From: DATLGB01 sp963726825
Lineage (GTDB): Bacteria > Actinomycetota > Thermoleophilia > Solirubrobacterales > Solirubrobacteraceae
Direction: 5' to 3'
Assembly (NCBI GenBank): GCA_963726825.1
Contig: CAVSDT010000002.1
Coordinates: 2,108,001 to 2,172,000 of the forward strand
DNA length: 64,000 nucleotides
The notes beneath the pieces are model-generated. The model made no database searches. It saw only the letters and a program-made list of their open reading frames with translations, and was not told the DNA's origin. Shown piece by piece: positions 17,470-25,499 of the stretch (position 1 is the stretch's first letter; every line of letters starts with the position of its first letter). The translations under genes and the position numbers were made by a program.

Positions 17470-18696
17470 CTAGTCCGCGTCCAGCTCGAAGACCTCGCGC
17501 ACCCGATGGAGGCCGTCCACGAGGCGGTCGACCTCGTCCGGCGTCGAGTGGATGGCGAAGGAGGCCCGGGTGGAGGCGGGTGAGCCGAGGCGGCGCATCA
17601 GCGGCTGGGCGCAGTGATGGCCGGCCCGGACGCAGACCCCGCGGGAGCCGATGATCTCGGCGACGTCATGGGGATGGACGCCCTCGATCTCGAACGAGGC
17701 GAGCGCGACGCGGTCGTCCATCCCGGCCGGGCCGTGGACCTTGATGCCGGGGACCCGAGCGAGCGCCTCGAGCGCGTAGGTCCCGATCGCGACGTCGTGC
17801 TCGCGGATGGCGTCGAGGCCGATGCCCGTGACGAAGTCGCACGCGGCGGCGAGGCCGATCGCCTCGGCGATCGAGCCGGTGCCGGCCTCGAACTTCGCCG
17901 GCGTCTCGGCGTAGGTGGAGGTCTGGTCGCCCACCTTGTTGATCATGTGCCCGCCGCCGATGAAGGGCGGCATGGCGTCGAGCAGCTCGCGCTTGCCGTG
18001 GAGGACGCCGATGCCCGTGGGGCCGTAGAGCTTGTGACCGGTCCAGGCGTAGAAGTCGGCGTCGAGGGCCTGCACGTCGACGGGGAGGTGCGGGACGGCC
18101 TGGGAGCCGTCGACCATCGTCACGGCGCCGGCGCGGTGCGCCCGGGCGACGATCTCGGCGACCGGGTTGATCGTCCCGACCACGTTGGAGGCGTGGACGA
18201 CGCCGACGAGCTTCGGCCTGCGCGCGAGCAGCGTGTCGAGGTGGTCGAGGTCGAGGACGCCGTCGTCGGTGATCCGGACGTAGGCCAGCTCCGCCCCGGC
18301 GCGCTGACAGGCCAGCTGCCAGGAGACGATGTTGGAGTGGTGCTCCATCTCCGTGACGACCACGAGGTCGCCGGAGGTCAGGTTCGCCCCGCCCCACGAG
18401 TAGGCGGCGAGGTTGATCGCCTCCGTCGCGTTGCGGGTGAAGATCGTCTCCGCGGGGGTGCTGTTGACGAGCGCGGCGACGGTGTCGCGCGCCGCCTCGT
18501 AGGCGTCGGTCGCGCGGGTGGCCAGCTCGTAGACGCCACGGTGGATGGAGGCCCGGTACTCGCGGTAGTAGGCGTCCATCGCGTCGATCACGCCGACAGC
18601 GGTCTGCGCCGTCGCGGCCGAGTCCAGGTACGCGATCTTCCCGTCGGCGATGACCGGGAACTGCTCGCGCAGGTCCGTGGCGTCCAGGAGGCTCAT
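17470..18696 (-). CDS. sufS: Cysteine desulfurase SufS
   Basis: A 408-residue class V aminotransferase-fold desulfurase. The PLP lysine is in YAWTGHKLYGPTG; TEMEHHSNIVSW, the VDGSQAVPH cofactor Asp-Gly-Ser motif and the active-site cysteine in RAGHHCAQPL identify group II (SufS/CsdA). It removes sulfur from cysteine as a persulfide and passes it to SufU. It overlaps sufC by 4 bp (ATGA), which supports a sufR-sufC-sufS-sufU transcript. Confidence 0.95.
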   Translation of the reverse strand: MSLLDATDLREQFPVIADGKIAYLDSAATAQTAVGVIDAMDAYYREYRASIHRGVYELATRATDAYEAARDTVAALVNSTPAETIFTRNATEAINLAAYSWGGANLTSGDLVVVTEMEHHSNIVSWQLACQRAGAELAYVRITDDGVLDLDHLDTLLARRPKLVGVVHASNVVGTINPVAEIVARAHRAGAVTMVDGSQAVPHLPVDVQALDADFYAWTGHKLYGPTGIGVLHGKRELLDAMPPFIGGGHMINKVGDQTSTYAETPAKFEAGTGSIAEAIGLAAACDFVTGIGLDAIREHDVAIGTYALEALARVPGIKVHGPAGMDDRVALASFEIEGVHPHDVAEIIGSRGVCVRAGHHCAQPLMRRLGSPASTRASFAIHSTPDEVDRLVDGLHRVREVFELDAD

Positions 18697-19460
18697 GCCG
18701 CGGTGCCGGCCGCCTCGCGGATGCCGGCGTAGCCCTCGGCCTCGATCTCGGTGACGAGCTCGGGGCCGCCCTGCTTGACGATCCGGCCCTCGAACATGAT
18801 GTGGACGTGCGTCGGCGGCACGTAGTCGAGGATCCGCTGGTAGTGCGTGATGATCAGGACGCCGAGGCCGGTCTTCTCGCGCACGGCGTTGACGCCGGCC
18901 GAGACGGTCTTGAGCGCGTCGACGTCGAGGCCGGAGTCGGTCTCGTCGAGGACGGCGAGCTTGGGCTCCTGCAGGGCGAGCTGGAGGATCTCCATGCGCT
19001 TCTTCTCGCCGCCGGAGAAGCCGTCGTTGATGTAGCGGTTGGAGAACTCGCGCGGGACCTCGGTGAGCTCCATCGCGGCCTCGACCGTCTTGCGGAACTC
19101 CTTCAGGGAGACCGACGGCTCGCCGCGGCCCTCGCGGTGGGCGTTCATGACGACGCGCAGGTACTTCGCGACGGTCACGCCCGGGACGGCGACGGGGTAC
19201 TGGAAGGCCATGAACAGGCCCGCCCGCGAGCGCTCGTCGGTCTCGGCTTCGGTGATGTCCTGCCCGTCGAAGCCGATCGAGCCCTGCGTGACCTCGAGCG
19301 ACGGGGCACCCATGATCGCGTTGGCCAGGGTCGACTTGCCGGAGCCGTTGGGGCCCATCAGCGCGTGCACCTCGCCGGACCCGACGGTGAGGTCGACGCC
19401 CTTGAGGATCTGCTTGTCGGCAGCGGTGACGTGGAGGTCCTTGATGATCAGGTCGGCCAT
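18693..19460 (-). CDS. sufC: SUF complex ATPase SufC
   Basis: A 255-residue ABC ATPase. Walker A is GPNGSGKS (residues 36-43), the Q-loop is in FMAFQYPVAVPGV, the signature is GFSGGEKKRMEI, and Walker B is LAVLDETDSGLD followed by the switch His in ITHYQRIL. These are the hallmarks of SufC, which drives SufB-SufD remodelling. In most actinobacteria sufC directly follows sufB-sufD; here those genes lie 4 kb away in a separate block. It is 10 bp downstream of the regulator gene. Confidence 0.95.
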   Translation of the reverse strand: MADLIIKDLHVTAADKQILKGVDLTVGSGEVHALMGPNGSGKSTLANAIMGAPSLEVTQGSIGFDGQDITEAETDERSRAGLFMAFQYPVAVPGVTVAKYLRVVMNAHREGRGEPSVSLKEFRKTVEAAMELTEVPREFSNRYINDGFSGGEKKRMEILQLALQEPKLAVLDETDSGLDVDALKTVSAGVNAVREKTGLGVLIITHYQRILDYVPPTHVHIMFEGRIVKQGGPELVTEIEAEGYAGIREAAGTAA

Positions 19461-19470
19461 GAGTGGAGTC

Positions 19471-19947
19471 CTAGGAGGTGGGGAGCGGAAGCGGTGCGGG
19501 CGTGACGTCCTTGAGCTGGAACGCGACGAGCTCGGCGAGCGTCGTCCGTTGCAGCGAGGCGATCACGCCGAGCTGGACCCGGGTCCAGAGCAGCTTGGTG
19601 GCACAGGTGCCGTCGGCATCGGTGTGGTGGGAGCACTGGACGCGCCCGTCGCCCTGCACGTCGTCGACGAAGCACTCCATCGGCGCGATCGCGCCCTCGA
19701 GCGCGAGCACGACGCGGTCCATCGTGATGTCCTCGGGCGGCGCCGCGAGGACGTACCCGCCGTGCGCGCCGCGGACGGAGGTCACCAGGCCGGCCTTCTT
19801 GAGCAGGGCGGCGATGCGCTCGAGGTAGGCCAGCGGCAGGTTCTCGCGCGCCGCGACCGACTTCAGCGACACGGGATGCGCCTCGGGCTGGGCCCCGAGC
19901 TGGATCAGCAGCCGGACGCCGTACTCGGCTTTGGTCGTGAAGATCAC
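19471..19947 (-). CDS. Rrf2-family transcriptional regulator (SufR/IscR-like)
   Basis: A 158-residue Rrf2 regulator: the winged helix starts IFTTKAEYGVRLLIQL, with the wing region VTSVRGAHGGYVLAAPPEDIT. Three cysteines that can bind an Fe-S cluster are at CFVDD, QCSHH and GTCATK. Located at the head of sufC-sufS-sufU, it is very likely the Fe-S-sensing repressor of this operon. The start is GTG 19947, 8 nt after a TAGGAT box; the frame is open upstream, but that part would overlap the divergent promoter. The 44-bp gap to the SRAP gene carries promoters for both directions. Confidence 0.85.
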   Translation of the reverse strand: MIFTTKAEYGVRLLIQLGAQPEAHPVSLKSVAARENLPLAYLERIAALLKKAGLVTSVRGAHGGYVLAAPPEDITMDRVVLALEGAIAPMECFVDDVQGDGRVQCSHHTDADGTCATKLLWTRVQLGVIASLQRTTLAELVAFQLKDVTPAPLPLPTS

Positions 19948-19955
19948 TCCCCGAA

Positions 19956-19961
19956 ATCCTA
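19956..19961 (-). promoter_or_regulatory. Candidate -10 box for the suf regulator operon, with flanking dyad
   Basis: TAGGAT on the minus strand, 8 nt before GTG 19947. AATCC (19955-19959) and GGATT (19974-19978) form an inverted repeat with a 14-nt spacer that covers the box, a plausible site for autoregulation by the Rrf2 protein. Binding itself is inference. Confidence 0.45.
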
Positions 19962-19977
19962 CCACCGCAGTACGGAT

Positions 19978-19983
19978 TACCAT
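19978..19983 (+). promoter_or_regulatory. Candidate -10 box for the SRAP gene
   Basis: TACCAT, 8 nt before ATG 19992. It lies back to back with the suf regulator promoter, so the two genes may share control. Confidence 0.4.
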
Positions 19984-19991
19984 GGCCCGGC

Positions 19992-20681
19992 ATGTGCGGG
20001 CGCTACACGCTCACCACCAACGACCACCAGGCGCTCGCCGCCCGCTTCGGCGCCGCGATGCCCGACGGCGACGAGGGCTTCGCCCGCTTCAACGTCGCGC
20101 CGACCGAGACCGCCGTGGCGATCGTCAACGGCAAGGGCGGCGACCGCGAGGCGCATCGCGTGCGCTGGTCCTTCGTCCCGGGGTACGCGACGGACCTCAA
20201 GGGCCCGCCGATGTTCAACGCGCGCGCCGAGACGGTCGCGACGAAGGCGCCGTTCAAGGCCCGGCTCGCGTCCCCCCGGGGCCGCTGCCTCATCCTCGCC
20301 GACGGCTTCTACGAGTGGCTGCGGCCCGAGGACAGGAAGGCCCAGCGCGTCCCGTTCCGCTTCACCGTCGACGGCGGGGAGCCGTTCGCGTTCGCCGGCC
20401 TGTGGGGCTGGTCCAAGCCCGCGGGCGAGTGGCTGGCCTCGGCGACGATCATCACCACGACGCCCAACGCGCTGGTCGGCCGCCTGCACGACCGGATGCC
20501 GGTGATCCTGCCCGACGCCGGCGCCGAGGACGCGTGGCTGTCGCCCGGCCTCGCGCCGGAGGACGCGACGGAGCTCCTCGTCCCGCTCGACGCCGCGCGG
20601 ATGCAGTCCGTCGCGGCGAACCCGAAGATGAACAAGAGCGGGCTCGAGGCCGAGGGCCCCGACCTGCTGCGGGCGCCGTGA
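19992..20681 (+). CDS. SRAP-domain protein (HMCES/YedK family)
   Basis: A 229-residue SOS-response-associated peptidase. The catalytic Cys2 directly follows the initiator Met in MCGRYTL. The family residues in APTETA, NARAETVATKAPF (Asn and Glu), CLILADGFYEW and LHDRMPVIL (His) are all present. YedK/HMCES proteins crosslink to abasic sites in single-stranded DNA through Cys2 and protect replication forks. Because Cys2 must be exposed, the start at 19992 is well supported. It overlaps the next gene in a GTGA arrangement. Confidence 0.93.
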   Translation: MCGRYTLTTNDHQALAARFGAAMPDGDEGFARFNVAPTETAVAIVNGKGGDREAHRVRWSFVPGYATDLKGPPMFNARAETVATKAPFKARLASPRGRCLILADGFYEWLRPEDRKAQRVPFRFTVDGGEPFAFAGLWGWSKPAGEWLASATIITTTPNALVGRLHDRMPVILPDAGAEDAWLSPGLAPEDATELLVPLDAARMQSVAANPKMNKSGLEAEGPDLLRAP

Positions 20682-21586
20682 CGCCGGCGCGGCGGGCGGC
20701 CTGGGAGCGCACCCGCGAGCGTGCCGTGGCGCTCGCCCCGGAGCTGACGCCGCTCGGGGCCGCAACGGCGTGGGAACGCCACGCCGCGGTGCTCGACGCG
20801 GCGGCGGTGGTGCTCGACGCCGACACGGGGGACGGCCACGTCGCCGTCAGCCTCGCCGACGCGCCGATCAAGCGCGACCTGCCCGGCCGCCTCGCCCGGC
20901 TGACGCTCGCCGGGACCGTCGCCCCCGCGCTGCTGACGGCCGCCTGCGACGCGGCCCGCGCGCTCGGCGCCTCGCACGCGCTGACCGCCTGTGACGCCGC
21001 CGACGCCGCCGGGCCGGGCTGGGCCGCCGCGGGGTTCGGGCCCTACTTCAGCGACTTCGTCGGCGCGCCGTGGCGGCCGCCCGTCGCACCGGCCGGCGCA
21101 CCCGCGGTCCAGCGGGCGGCGACGATCGACGATCGCGACGTCCTGCCGCTGTGGACGGCGCTGATCGAGCATCACGCGAGCGTCGAGCCCGCCCAGCTGC
21201 CCCCCGCGAGCGACCCGGCACGCTCCTGGGCGCGCCGCGCCCCCGCGGACCGCGAGGCGCTCGCCGCGGGGAGCTGCGCGCTGCTGCTCACGCGCGACGA
21301 GGCGGGCGCCGCGACGGCGATGGCGCTCTACGCCCGCGCCGGGACCGACGCGGTCTTCACGTCCGCCGACCGCGCCGAGCTGGACCTGCTCGCCGTCCTG
21401 CCAGACGGCCGCGGTGCCGGCACGGGCACCGCGCTGCTGGCCGCCGCGGCGCCCGTGCTGCGCGACTGGGACGCGACGGCCCTGCAGCTGTCGGTGATCG
21501 CCGGCAACGGCGACGCCGTCCGCTTCTACCGCCGCCACGGCCTGCGGCCGTGGCGCTCGACGCTGCTCGCCCCGCTCGGTCCCTGA
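20678..21586 (+). CDS. GNAT-family N-acetyltransferase
   Basis: A 302-residue protein with a C-terminal acetyltransferase domain: LDLLAVLPDGRGAGTGTALLAAA is the acetyl-CoA loop, split here by position (about residues 229-251), and LQLSVIAGNGDAVRFYRRHGLRP is the closing motif B region. The N-terminal 140 residues look like a second, poorly conserved GNAT-like half. The substrate is unknown. GTG 20678 overlaps the TGA of the SRAP gene, so it is probably translated from the same message. Confidence 0.75.
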   Translation: MTPARRAAWERTRERAVALAPELTPLGAATAWERHAAVLDAAAVVLDADTGDGHVAVSLADAPIKRDLPGRLARLTLAGTVAPALLTAACDAARALGASHALTACDAADAAGPGWAAAGFGPYFSDFVGAPWRPPVAPAGAPAVQRAATIDDRDVLPLWTALIEHHASVEPAQLPPASDPARSWARRAPADREALAAGSCALLLTRDEAGAATAMALYARAGTDAVFTSADRAELDLLAVLPDGRGAGTGTALLAAAAPVLRDWDATALQLSVIAGNGDAVRFYRRHGLRPWRSTLLAPLGP

Positions 21587-21601
21587 GCCGGCCGCGCCCG
21601 A

Positions 21602-22171
21602 TCATGCCGCGCGGTTCCACACCTCGATCGCGCGGCGGTCGTGGTCGGTGCTGAGCTCGCAGACGGCGGCGGTGCCGAGCTTGAGGCGGCCGCCGAGCTC
21701 GATCGGGCTGCGCAGCCAGCGCGCACCGACCGCGCGCAGGACGTGGCCGTGGGCCACGAGGGCGACGGCACCGTCCGCGCGCAGCGCCTCGACGCGCTCG
21801 AGCAGCCGGTCCACCCGCTCGGCCACCTCGTCGGGGGACTCCCCGCCGGGGCAGCCGTCCTCCCACAGGTACCAGTCGGGGCGCTCCGTGTGGATGTCGT
21901 CGGTGGTACGGCCCTCGTAGTCGCCGTAGTCCCACTCGACGAGGTCGGGCTCGGTGACGGCACCGTCCGCGATGCCGACCAGCCGCGCGGTCTCCTGCGC
22001 GCGGATGCGTGGCGAGACGAGCACGTGCGCGAAGTCCGTCGTCGGCAGGCGATCGCGGGCGCTGCGGGCCTGCACCACGCCGTCGTCGGTGAGGGGGATG
22101 TCGGTGGTGCCCGTGTGGCGGCCGCTGAGCGACCACTCGGTCTCCCCGTGACGCAGCAGGACGACGGTCAT
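21602..22171 (-). CDS. Histidine phosphatase family protein
   Basis: A 189-residue phosphoglycerate-mutase-like phosphatase. The phosphohistidine motif LLRHGETEWS is at residues 5-14, the second Arg is in VSPRIRAQETA, the acid residue is in VEWDYGDYEG, and the second catalytic His is in ALVAHGHVLRA. The length and the YGDYEG element fit small-molecule phosphatases of this family. The ATG at 22171 overlaps the stop of the upstream peptidase-amidase gene by 4 bp. Confidence 0.88.
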   Translation of the reverse strand: MTVVLLRHGETEWSLSGRHTGTTDIPLTDDGVVQARSARDRLPTTDFAHVLVSPRIRAQETARLVGIADGAVTEPDLVEWDYGDYEGRTTDDIHTERPDWYLWEDGCPGGESPDEVAERVDRLLERVEALRADGAVALVAHGHVLRAVGARWLRSPIELGGRLKLGTAAVCELSTDHDRRAIEVWNRAA

Positions 22172-23424
22172 CGCAGCTTCCTCCGGTAGACGCGCATCGA
22201 GCTCCGGCGCAGGTCCCCGTGCGTCTGGGTGCGCAGGCGCGCGATGCGCTCGTGGTGATAGGGGCTCGTCAGGGACTCGTTGTGGCCGATGACGTCGCGC
22301 CTTGCGATCCCGTAGCGCGCCTGCAGCCAGCGGGTCAGCGTCAGGCTCGCCCGCAGCTGCCGCGGGGTGCCGAGCAGCGCCCCGTCGGAGAGACCGACGT
22401 GCTCGATGCCGATCGAGCGGTCGTTGAGGCCGACGGTGTGGCGGCACATGTACCGCAGCCGGACGAGCTGGTGGATCGTCCCGTCGGTGTCGACGACGAA
22501 GTGCGCGCAGGTGCCGGGCAGCTCCCCCAGCTCGGCGTCGCGGGTGTTGGCGGCGAACGTGTTGAACGCGCTCGCGAAGGTCGAGCTCGCGGTGACGTGC
22601 TCGACGATCACCTTCGGGTCCACCCGCGCGGTGCGCCGCCCGTAGTGGCGCCCGGCGTAGGCGCGCATCTGGCGGATGCGGTCGGCCCCGAACGGGATCG
22701 GGGACCACGTGATCGCCGGCTTGGGGGCGGCTGACGGGGCCGGGGCCTGGGCCTGGGCGGCCACCGCGCCCGTGGCGGTGAGCGCCGCGCGGGCATGGCG
22801 GCGGGCGGCGACACGGGTGAGCGGGCCGGCCGGCAGCTCGACGACGAACGCCGTGCCGTCGCGATCGCGCGCGTTCTGCCACCCGATCGCGGTGCCGCGG
22901 TAGGCGGGCAGCGTGCGCGTGGCCATGCCGACGCGGCGCGCGTAGTCGCGCACGAGGCCGCGGTTGCCCCGGCGCGGCAGGACGACGGCGTCCAGGTGCT
23001 GGTGGTAGTAGACGGTCACGTCCGGCTCGACCGCACGCACGAGCCGCATGAGGGCACGCGTCTCCGGCTCCGATCCCGCGGCACGGCCCGGGAAGTACGG
23101 GTCGAACGCGCGGCCGCCGCCGCGCCAGCGCGTGGGGAAGTTGCGGTTGAGGTCGACGCCGCGGGCGTTGTGGCGCGTGCCGCGGGCCTCCCCGTCGGGG
23201 TTGGCGCTCGCCACCGTCCACACCTGCGTTCCCGCGGGCGGGTCCGTCCGGCGCAGCGCGCGCACCACGGCCCGGCCGGCGCGCTCGTCGCCGTGCACGT
23301 CGCCGACCACGAGGACGGTCCGCGCCGCGGCCGGGTCGCCGGCGTGGACGGCCCTGATCGAGGTCCCGGAGACGGCGTGCCCGGCGAGGAGCGTGGTGGC
23401 GGCGGTCGTCAGCGCGGCGATCAC
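22168..23424 (-). CDS. Secreted M14 carboxypeptidase fused to N-acetylmuramoyl-L-alanine amidase
   Basis: A 418-residue two-domain protein. After a signal-like N-terminus (residues 1-20) comes an M14-type zinc peptidase: VGDVHGDERAG gives His44 and Glu47, DLNRNFP is the substrate Arg/Asn motif, His141/His143 follow in YYHQHL, and Glu196 is the general base in FVVELPAG. A Pro/Ala linker (about 222-238) leads to an Amidase_2 domain: VEHVTAS with His276, CAHFVVDTDGTIHQL, SIGIEHVG with His342 and DVIGHNES with His381. Both activities would cut peptidoglycan stems from opposite ends. GTG 23424 is used since an upstream start would run into the divergent gene. Confidence 0.82.
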   Translation of the reverse strand: MIAALTTAATTLLAGHAVSGTSIRAVHAGDPAAARTVLVVGDVHGDERAGRAVVRALRRTDPPAGTQVWTVASANPDGEARGTRHNARGVDLNRNFPTRWRGGGRAFDPYFPGRAAGSEPETRALMRLVRAVEPDVTVYYHQHLDAVVLPRRGNRGLVRDYARRVGMATRTLPAYRGTAIGWQNARDRDGTAFVVELPAGPLTRVAARRHARAALTATGAVAAQAQAPAPSAAPKPAITWSPIPFGADRIRQMRAYAGRHYGRRTARVDPKVIVEHVTASSTFASAFNTFAANTRDAELGELPGTCAHFVVDTDGTIHQLVRLRYMCRHTVGLNDRSIGIEHVGLSDGALLGTPRQLRASLTLTRWLQARYGIARRDVIGHNESLTSPYHHERIARLRTQTHGDLRRSSMRVYRRKLR

Positions 23425-23429
23425 TGGTC

Positions 23430-23435
23430 TAGGTT
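23430..23435 (+). promoter_or_regulatory. Candidate -10 box, leaderless type
   Basis: TAGGTT, 8 nt before ATG 23444, within the 19-bp gap between divergent genes. Confidence 0.45.
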
Positions 23436-23443
23436 GACAGGCG

Positions 23444-24577
23444 ATGGACTCCGCCATCGTCGTCGGCGCCGGCTCGTTCGGCGCCTCCATCGCCTGGCAT
23501 CTCGCCCGTGCCGGCACCGCGGTCCTGCTCATCGACCAGTTCGAGCCGGGCGACGCGCGGGCCACCTCGGGTGGCGAGACGCGCCTGTATCGCTGTGGCC
23601 ACGGGGCGGACGCGGACTACACCGCCTCGGCCCGCCGGGCGCGCGACCTGTGGCGCGAGGTCGAGGCCACGACGGGCACCGAGCTGCTCGTGGAGCGCGG
23701 CATGGTCTGGTTCGCCCACCGCGAGGACGGCTGGGAGGCCCAGTCGGAGAAGACGCTGCGCGCGCTCGACATCCCCGTCGAGCGGCTGGAGGTCGCCGAG
23801 GTCGCCAGGCGCTTCCCGAGCTTCGCGGGCGACGACCTCGCCTTCGCCCTCCATGAGCCGGAGGCCGGGGCGGTCCGCGCCGCCGATGCGGTCCGCGCGC
23901 TCGTGGCGGCGGGGCGCCAGGAGGGCGTCCGGCTCAAGCGCGGGCGCGCCCACCCCGAGGGCCGGGCCGTCGTGCTCGACGACGGCACCCGCCTGGAGGC
24001 CGGCGCGGTCATCTGGGCCTGCGGCGGCTGGCTGAAGGACCTCTTCCCCGGCCTGGTCGACCTGCGGGTCACCCGCCAGGAGCTGTTCTTCTTCGACGGC
24101 GGCCCGGCCTGGGCCGCCCCCGAGGTCCCCTGCTGGATCGACTACGACCTCGCCGCCTACGGCACGAGCGACATCGACGACCACGGCGTGAAGGCCGCGC
24201 CGGACGTCGAAGGCCCGTCGCTCGAGCCCGACGCCGACCTGCCGGCCGCGTCGGCGGCGGGGGAGGCGGAGGCGCGCGCCTACGTGGCCCGCCGCTTCCC
24301 CGCGCTGGCCGAGCAGCCGCTGCGGGGCTCGATCTGCTGCCGCTACGAGCTGACCCCGGACTCGAACTTCATCGCCGCGCCGCACCCGAGCGAGCTGGGC
24401 GTGTGGATCGCCGGCGGCGGCTCCGGCCACGGCTTCAAGCACGGGCCGGCGCTCGGCGAGCGCGTGGCCGCCGCCGTGCGCGGCGAGGGCGAGCTGCCCC
24501 AGAGCCACGGACTGCACGCCCGGGCGCCGGGGCGCTCCCTGCGCACCGCCGGCTCGGGCGCGCCCGGCGGCGCCTAG
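23444..24577 (+). CDS. FAD-dependent oxidoreductase (sarcosine oxidase/DAO-like)
   Basis: A 377-residue DAO-family flavoprotein. The FAD dinucleotide-binding motif VVGAGSFGASIAWHLA is at residues 6-21, followed by LLIDQFEPGDARATSGGETR, typical of monomeric sarcosine oxidase-like enzymes in which a downstream residue can hold FAD covalently. The C-terminal IAGGGSGHGFKHGPALGE is the second FAD contact. It would oxidise a secondary or N-methyl amine and form H2O2; the substrate cannot be read from sequence. It precedes the tocopherol-type cluster but is separated by the convergent SMP-30 gene. Confidence 0.85.
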   Translation: MDSAIVVGAGSFGASIAWHLARAGTAVLLIDQFEPGDARATSGGETRLYRCGHGADADYTASARRARDLWREVEATTGTELLVERGMVWFAHREDGWEAQSEKTLRALDIPVERLEVAEVARRFPSFAGDDLAFALHEPEAGAVRAADAVRALVAAGRQEGVRLKRGRAHPEGRAVVLDDGTRLEAGAVIWACGGWLKDLFPGLVDLRVTRQELFFFDGGPAWAAPEVPCWIDYDLAAYGTSDIDDHGVKAAPDVEGPSLEPDADLPAASAAGEAEARAYVARRFPALAEQPLRGSICCRYELTPDSNFIAAPHPSELGVWIAGGGSGHGFKHGPALGERVAAAVRGEGELPQSHGLHARAPGRSLRTAGSGAPGGA

Positions 24578-24596
24578 GGCGTCCCGCGCGGCGCGC

Positions 24597-25499
24597 CTAC
24601 GGCCGGCCGGCGTGCGGGGCGTCGACCTCCGTCGTGACGAGGACGCCCTCGCCCTTGCCGACGCGGTTGTGCTCGAAGAAGTCGGGCGCGCAGGTCAGCA
24701 GGAGCGTCCTCCCGTCCTCCCCGCCCAGCTGGCAGGCGTAGATGCCGAGGCCGTCGGGGTGGCGGATCTCGTCGACGATCTCGCCGTCGGGCGACAGGCG
24801 GCAGGCGCGGAAGCCGAGCGCGTCGGCGAACCAGATGTGCCCCTCGGCGTCGAGCGTGCAGCCGTCCGGGGCGACCTTGAGCTCGGCCATCAGCGCGCCG
24901 GCGTCCGTCCCGACCTCGGGCGTGTCGGCGAACTGGGCGTGCACCCGGCGACCGCTGAGCCCCCCGTCCTCCGCGACGTCGAAGGCGGTGAAGCGGTTGC
25001 CTGCCGTCTCCCCCACGATCAGCGTCCTGCCGTCCGGGGTGATGACCGCGCCGTTGGGGAAGTAGAGGTCGGCCGCGACGACGTGGATGGTGCCGTCGGG
25101 ATCGACGCGCTTGAGCGAGCCCAGGCCGGGCGTGCCCATGTTCATCAGGTCGAAGCCGAAGTCGCCGGCGTAGGCGCGGCCGTGCTCGTCCACCACGAGG
25201 TCGTTGAGGTGGCCGCCGCAGAACTCCGACAGGTCCGCGTGCTCGCCGGTGGAGCCGTCGGCGTTGCGCCGGATCAGCCGGTGGTCGGTCATCGAGACGA
25301 CGAGCAGCGTCCCGTCGGGCATCCAGCCGAGGCCGGACGGCTGGCCGTCGACCTCCATGATCGTCTCGGCGCGCCCGTCGGGGTCGATCGCCTGGACCGT
25401 GCGCCGGTAGAAGTCCGACACCCACCAGCGGCCCTCGTGCCAACGTGGGCCTTCGTAGAAGTCCCCGCCGGTCTGCAACGTCTTGAATGCCCTCTCCAT
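24597..25499 (-). CDS. SMP-30/gluconolactonase-family beta-propeller protein
   Basis: A 300-residue six-bladed propeller. Family features include FYEGPRWHEGRWWVSDF with the metal-ligand Glu, HLNDLVVDEHGRAYAGDFG with the conserved Asn-Asp, YFPNGAVITPDGRTLIVGET and GCTLDAEGHIWFAD with Asp. These residues bind the divalent metal of lactonases such as gluconolactonase. It may open a sugar or aromatic lactone. Its ATG at 25499 overlaps the ATG of the divergent cyclase gene in CATG, and a TAGCTT box lies 6 nt upstream. Confidence 0.85.
   Translation of the reverse strand: MERAFKTLQTGGDFYEGPRWHEGRWWVSDFYRRTVQAIDPDGRAETIMEVDGQPSGLGWMPDGTLLVVSMTDHRLIRRNADGSTGEHADLSEFCGGHLNDLVVDEHGRAYAGDFGFDLMNMGTPGLGSLKRVDPDGTIHVVAADLYFPNGAVITPDGRTLIVGETAGNRFTAFDVAEDGGLSGRRVHAQFADTPEVGTDAGALMAELKVAPDGCTLDAEGHIWFADALGFRACRLSPDGEIVDEIRHPDGLGIYACQLGGEDGRTLLLTCAPDFFEHNRVGKGEGVLVTTEVDAPHAGRP

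Noticed and set aside
19468..19473. TAGGAC box before sufC as a promoter
   Set aside because: The TAG is the stop codon of the regulator gene, so the match may be chance; the operon structure already explains expression.
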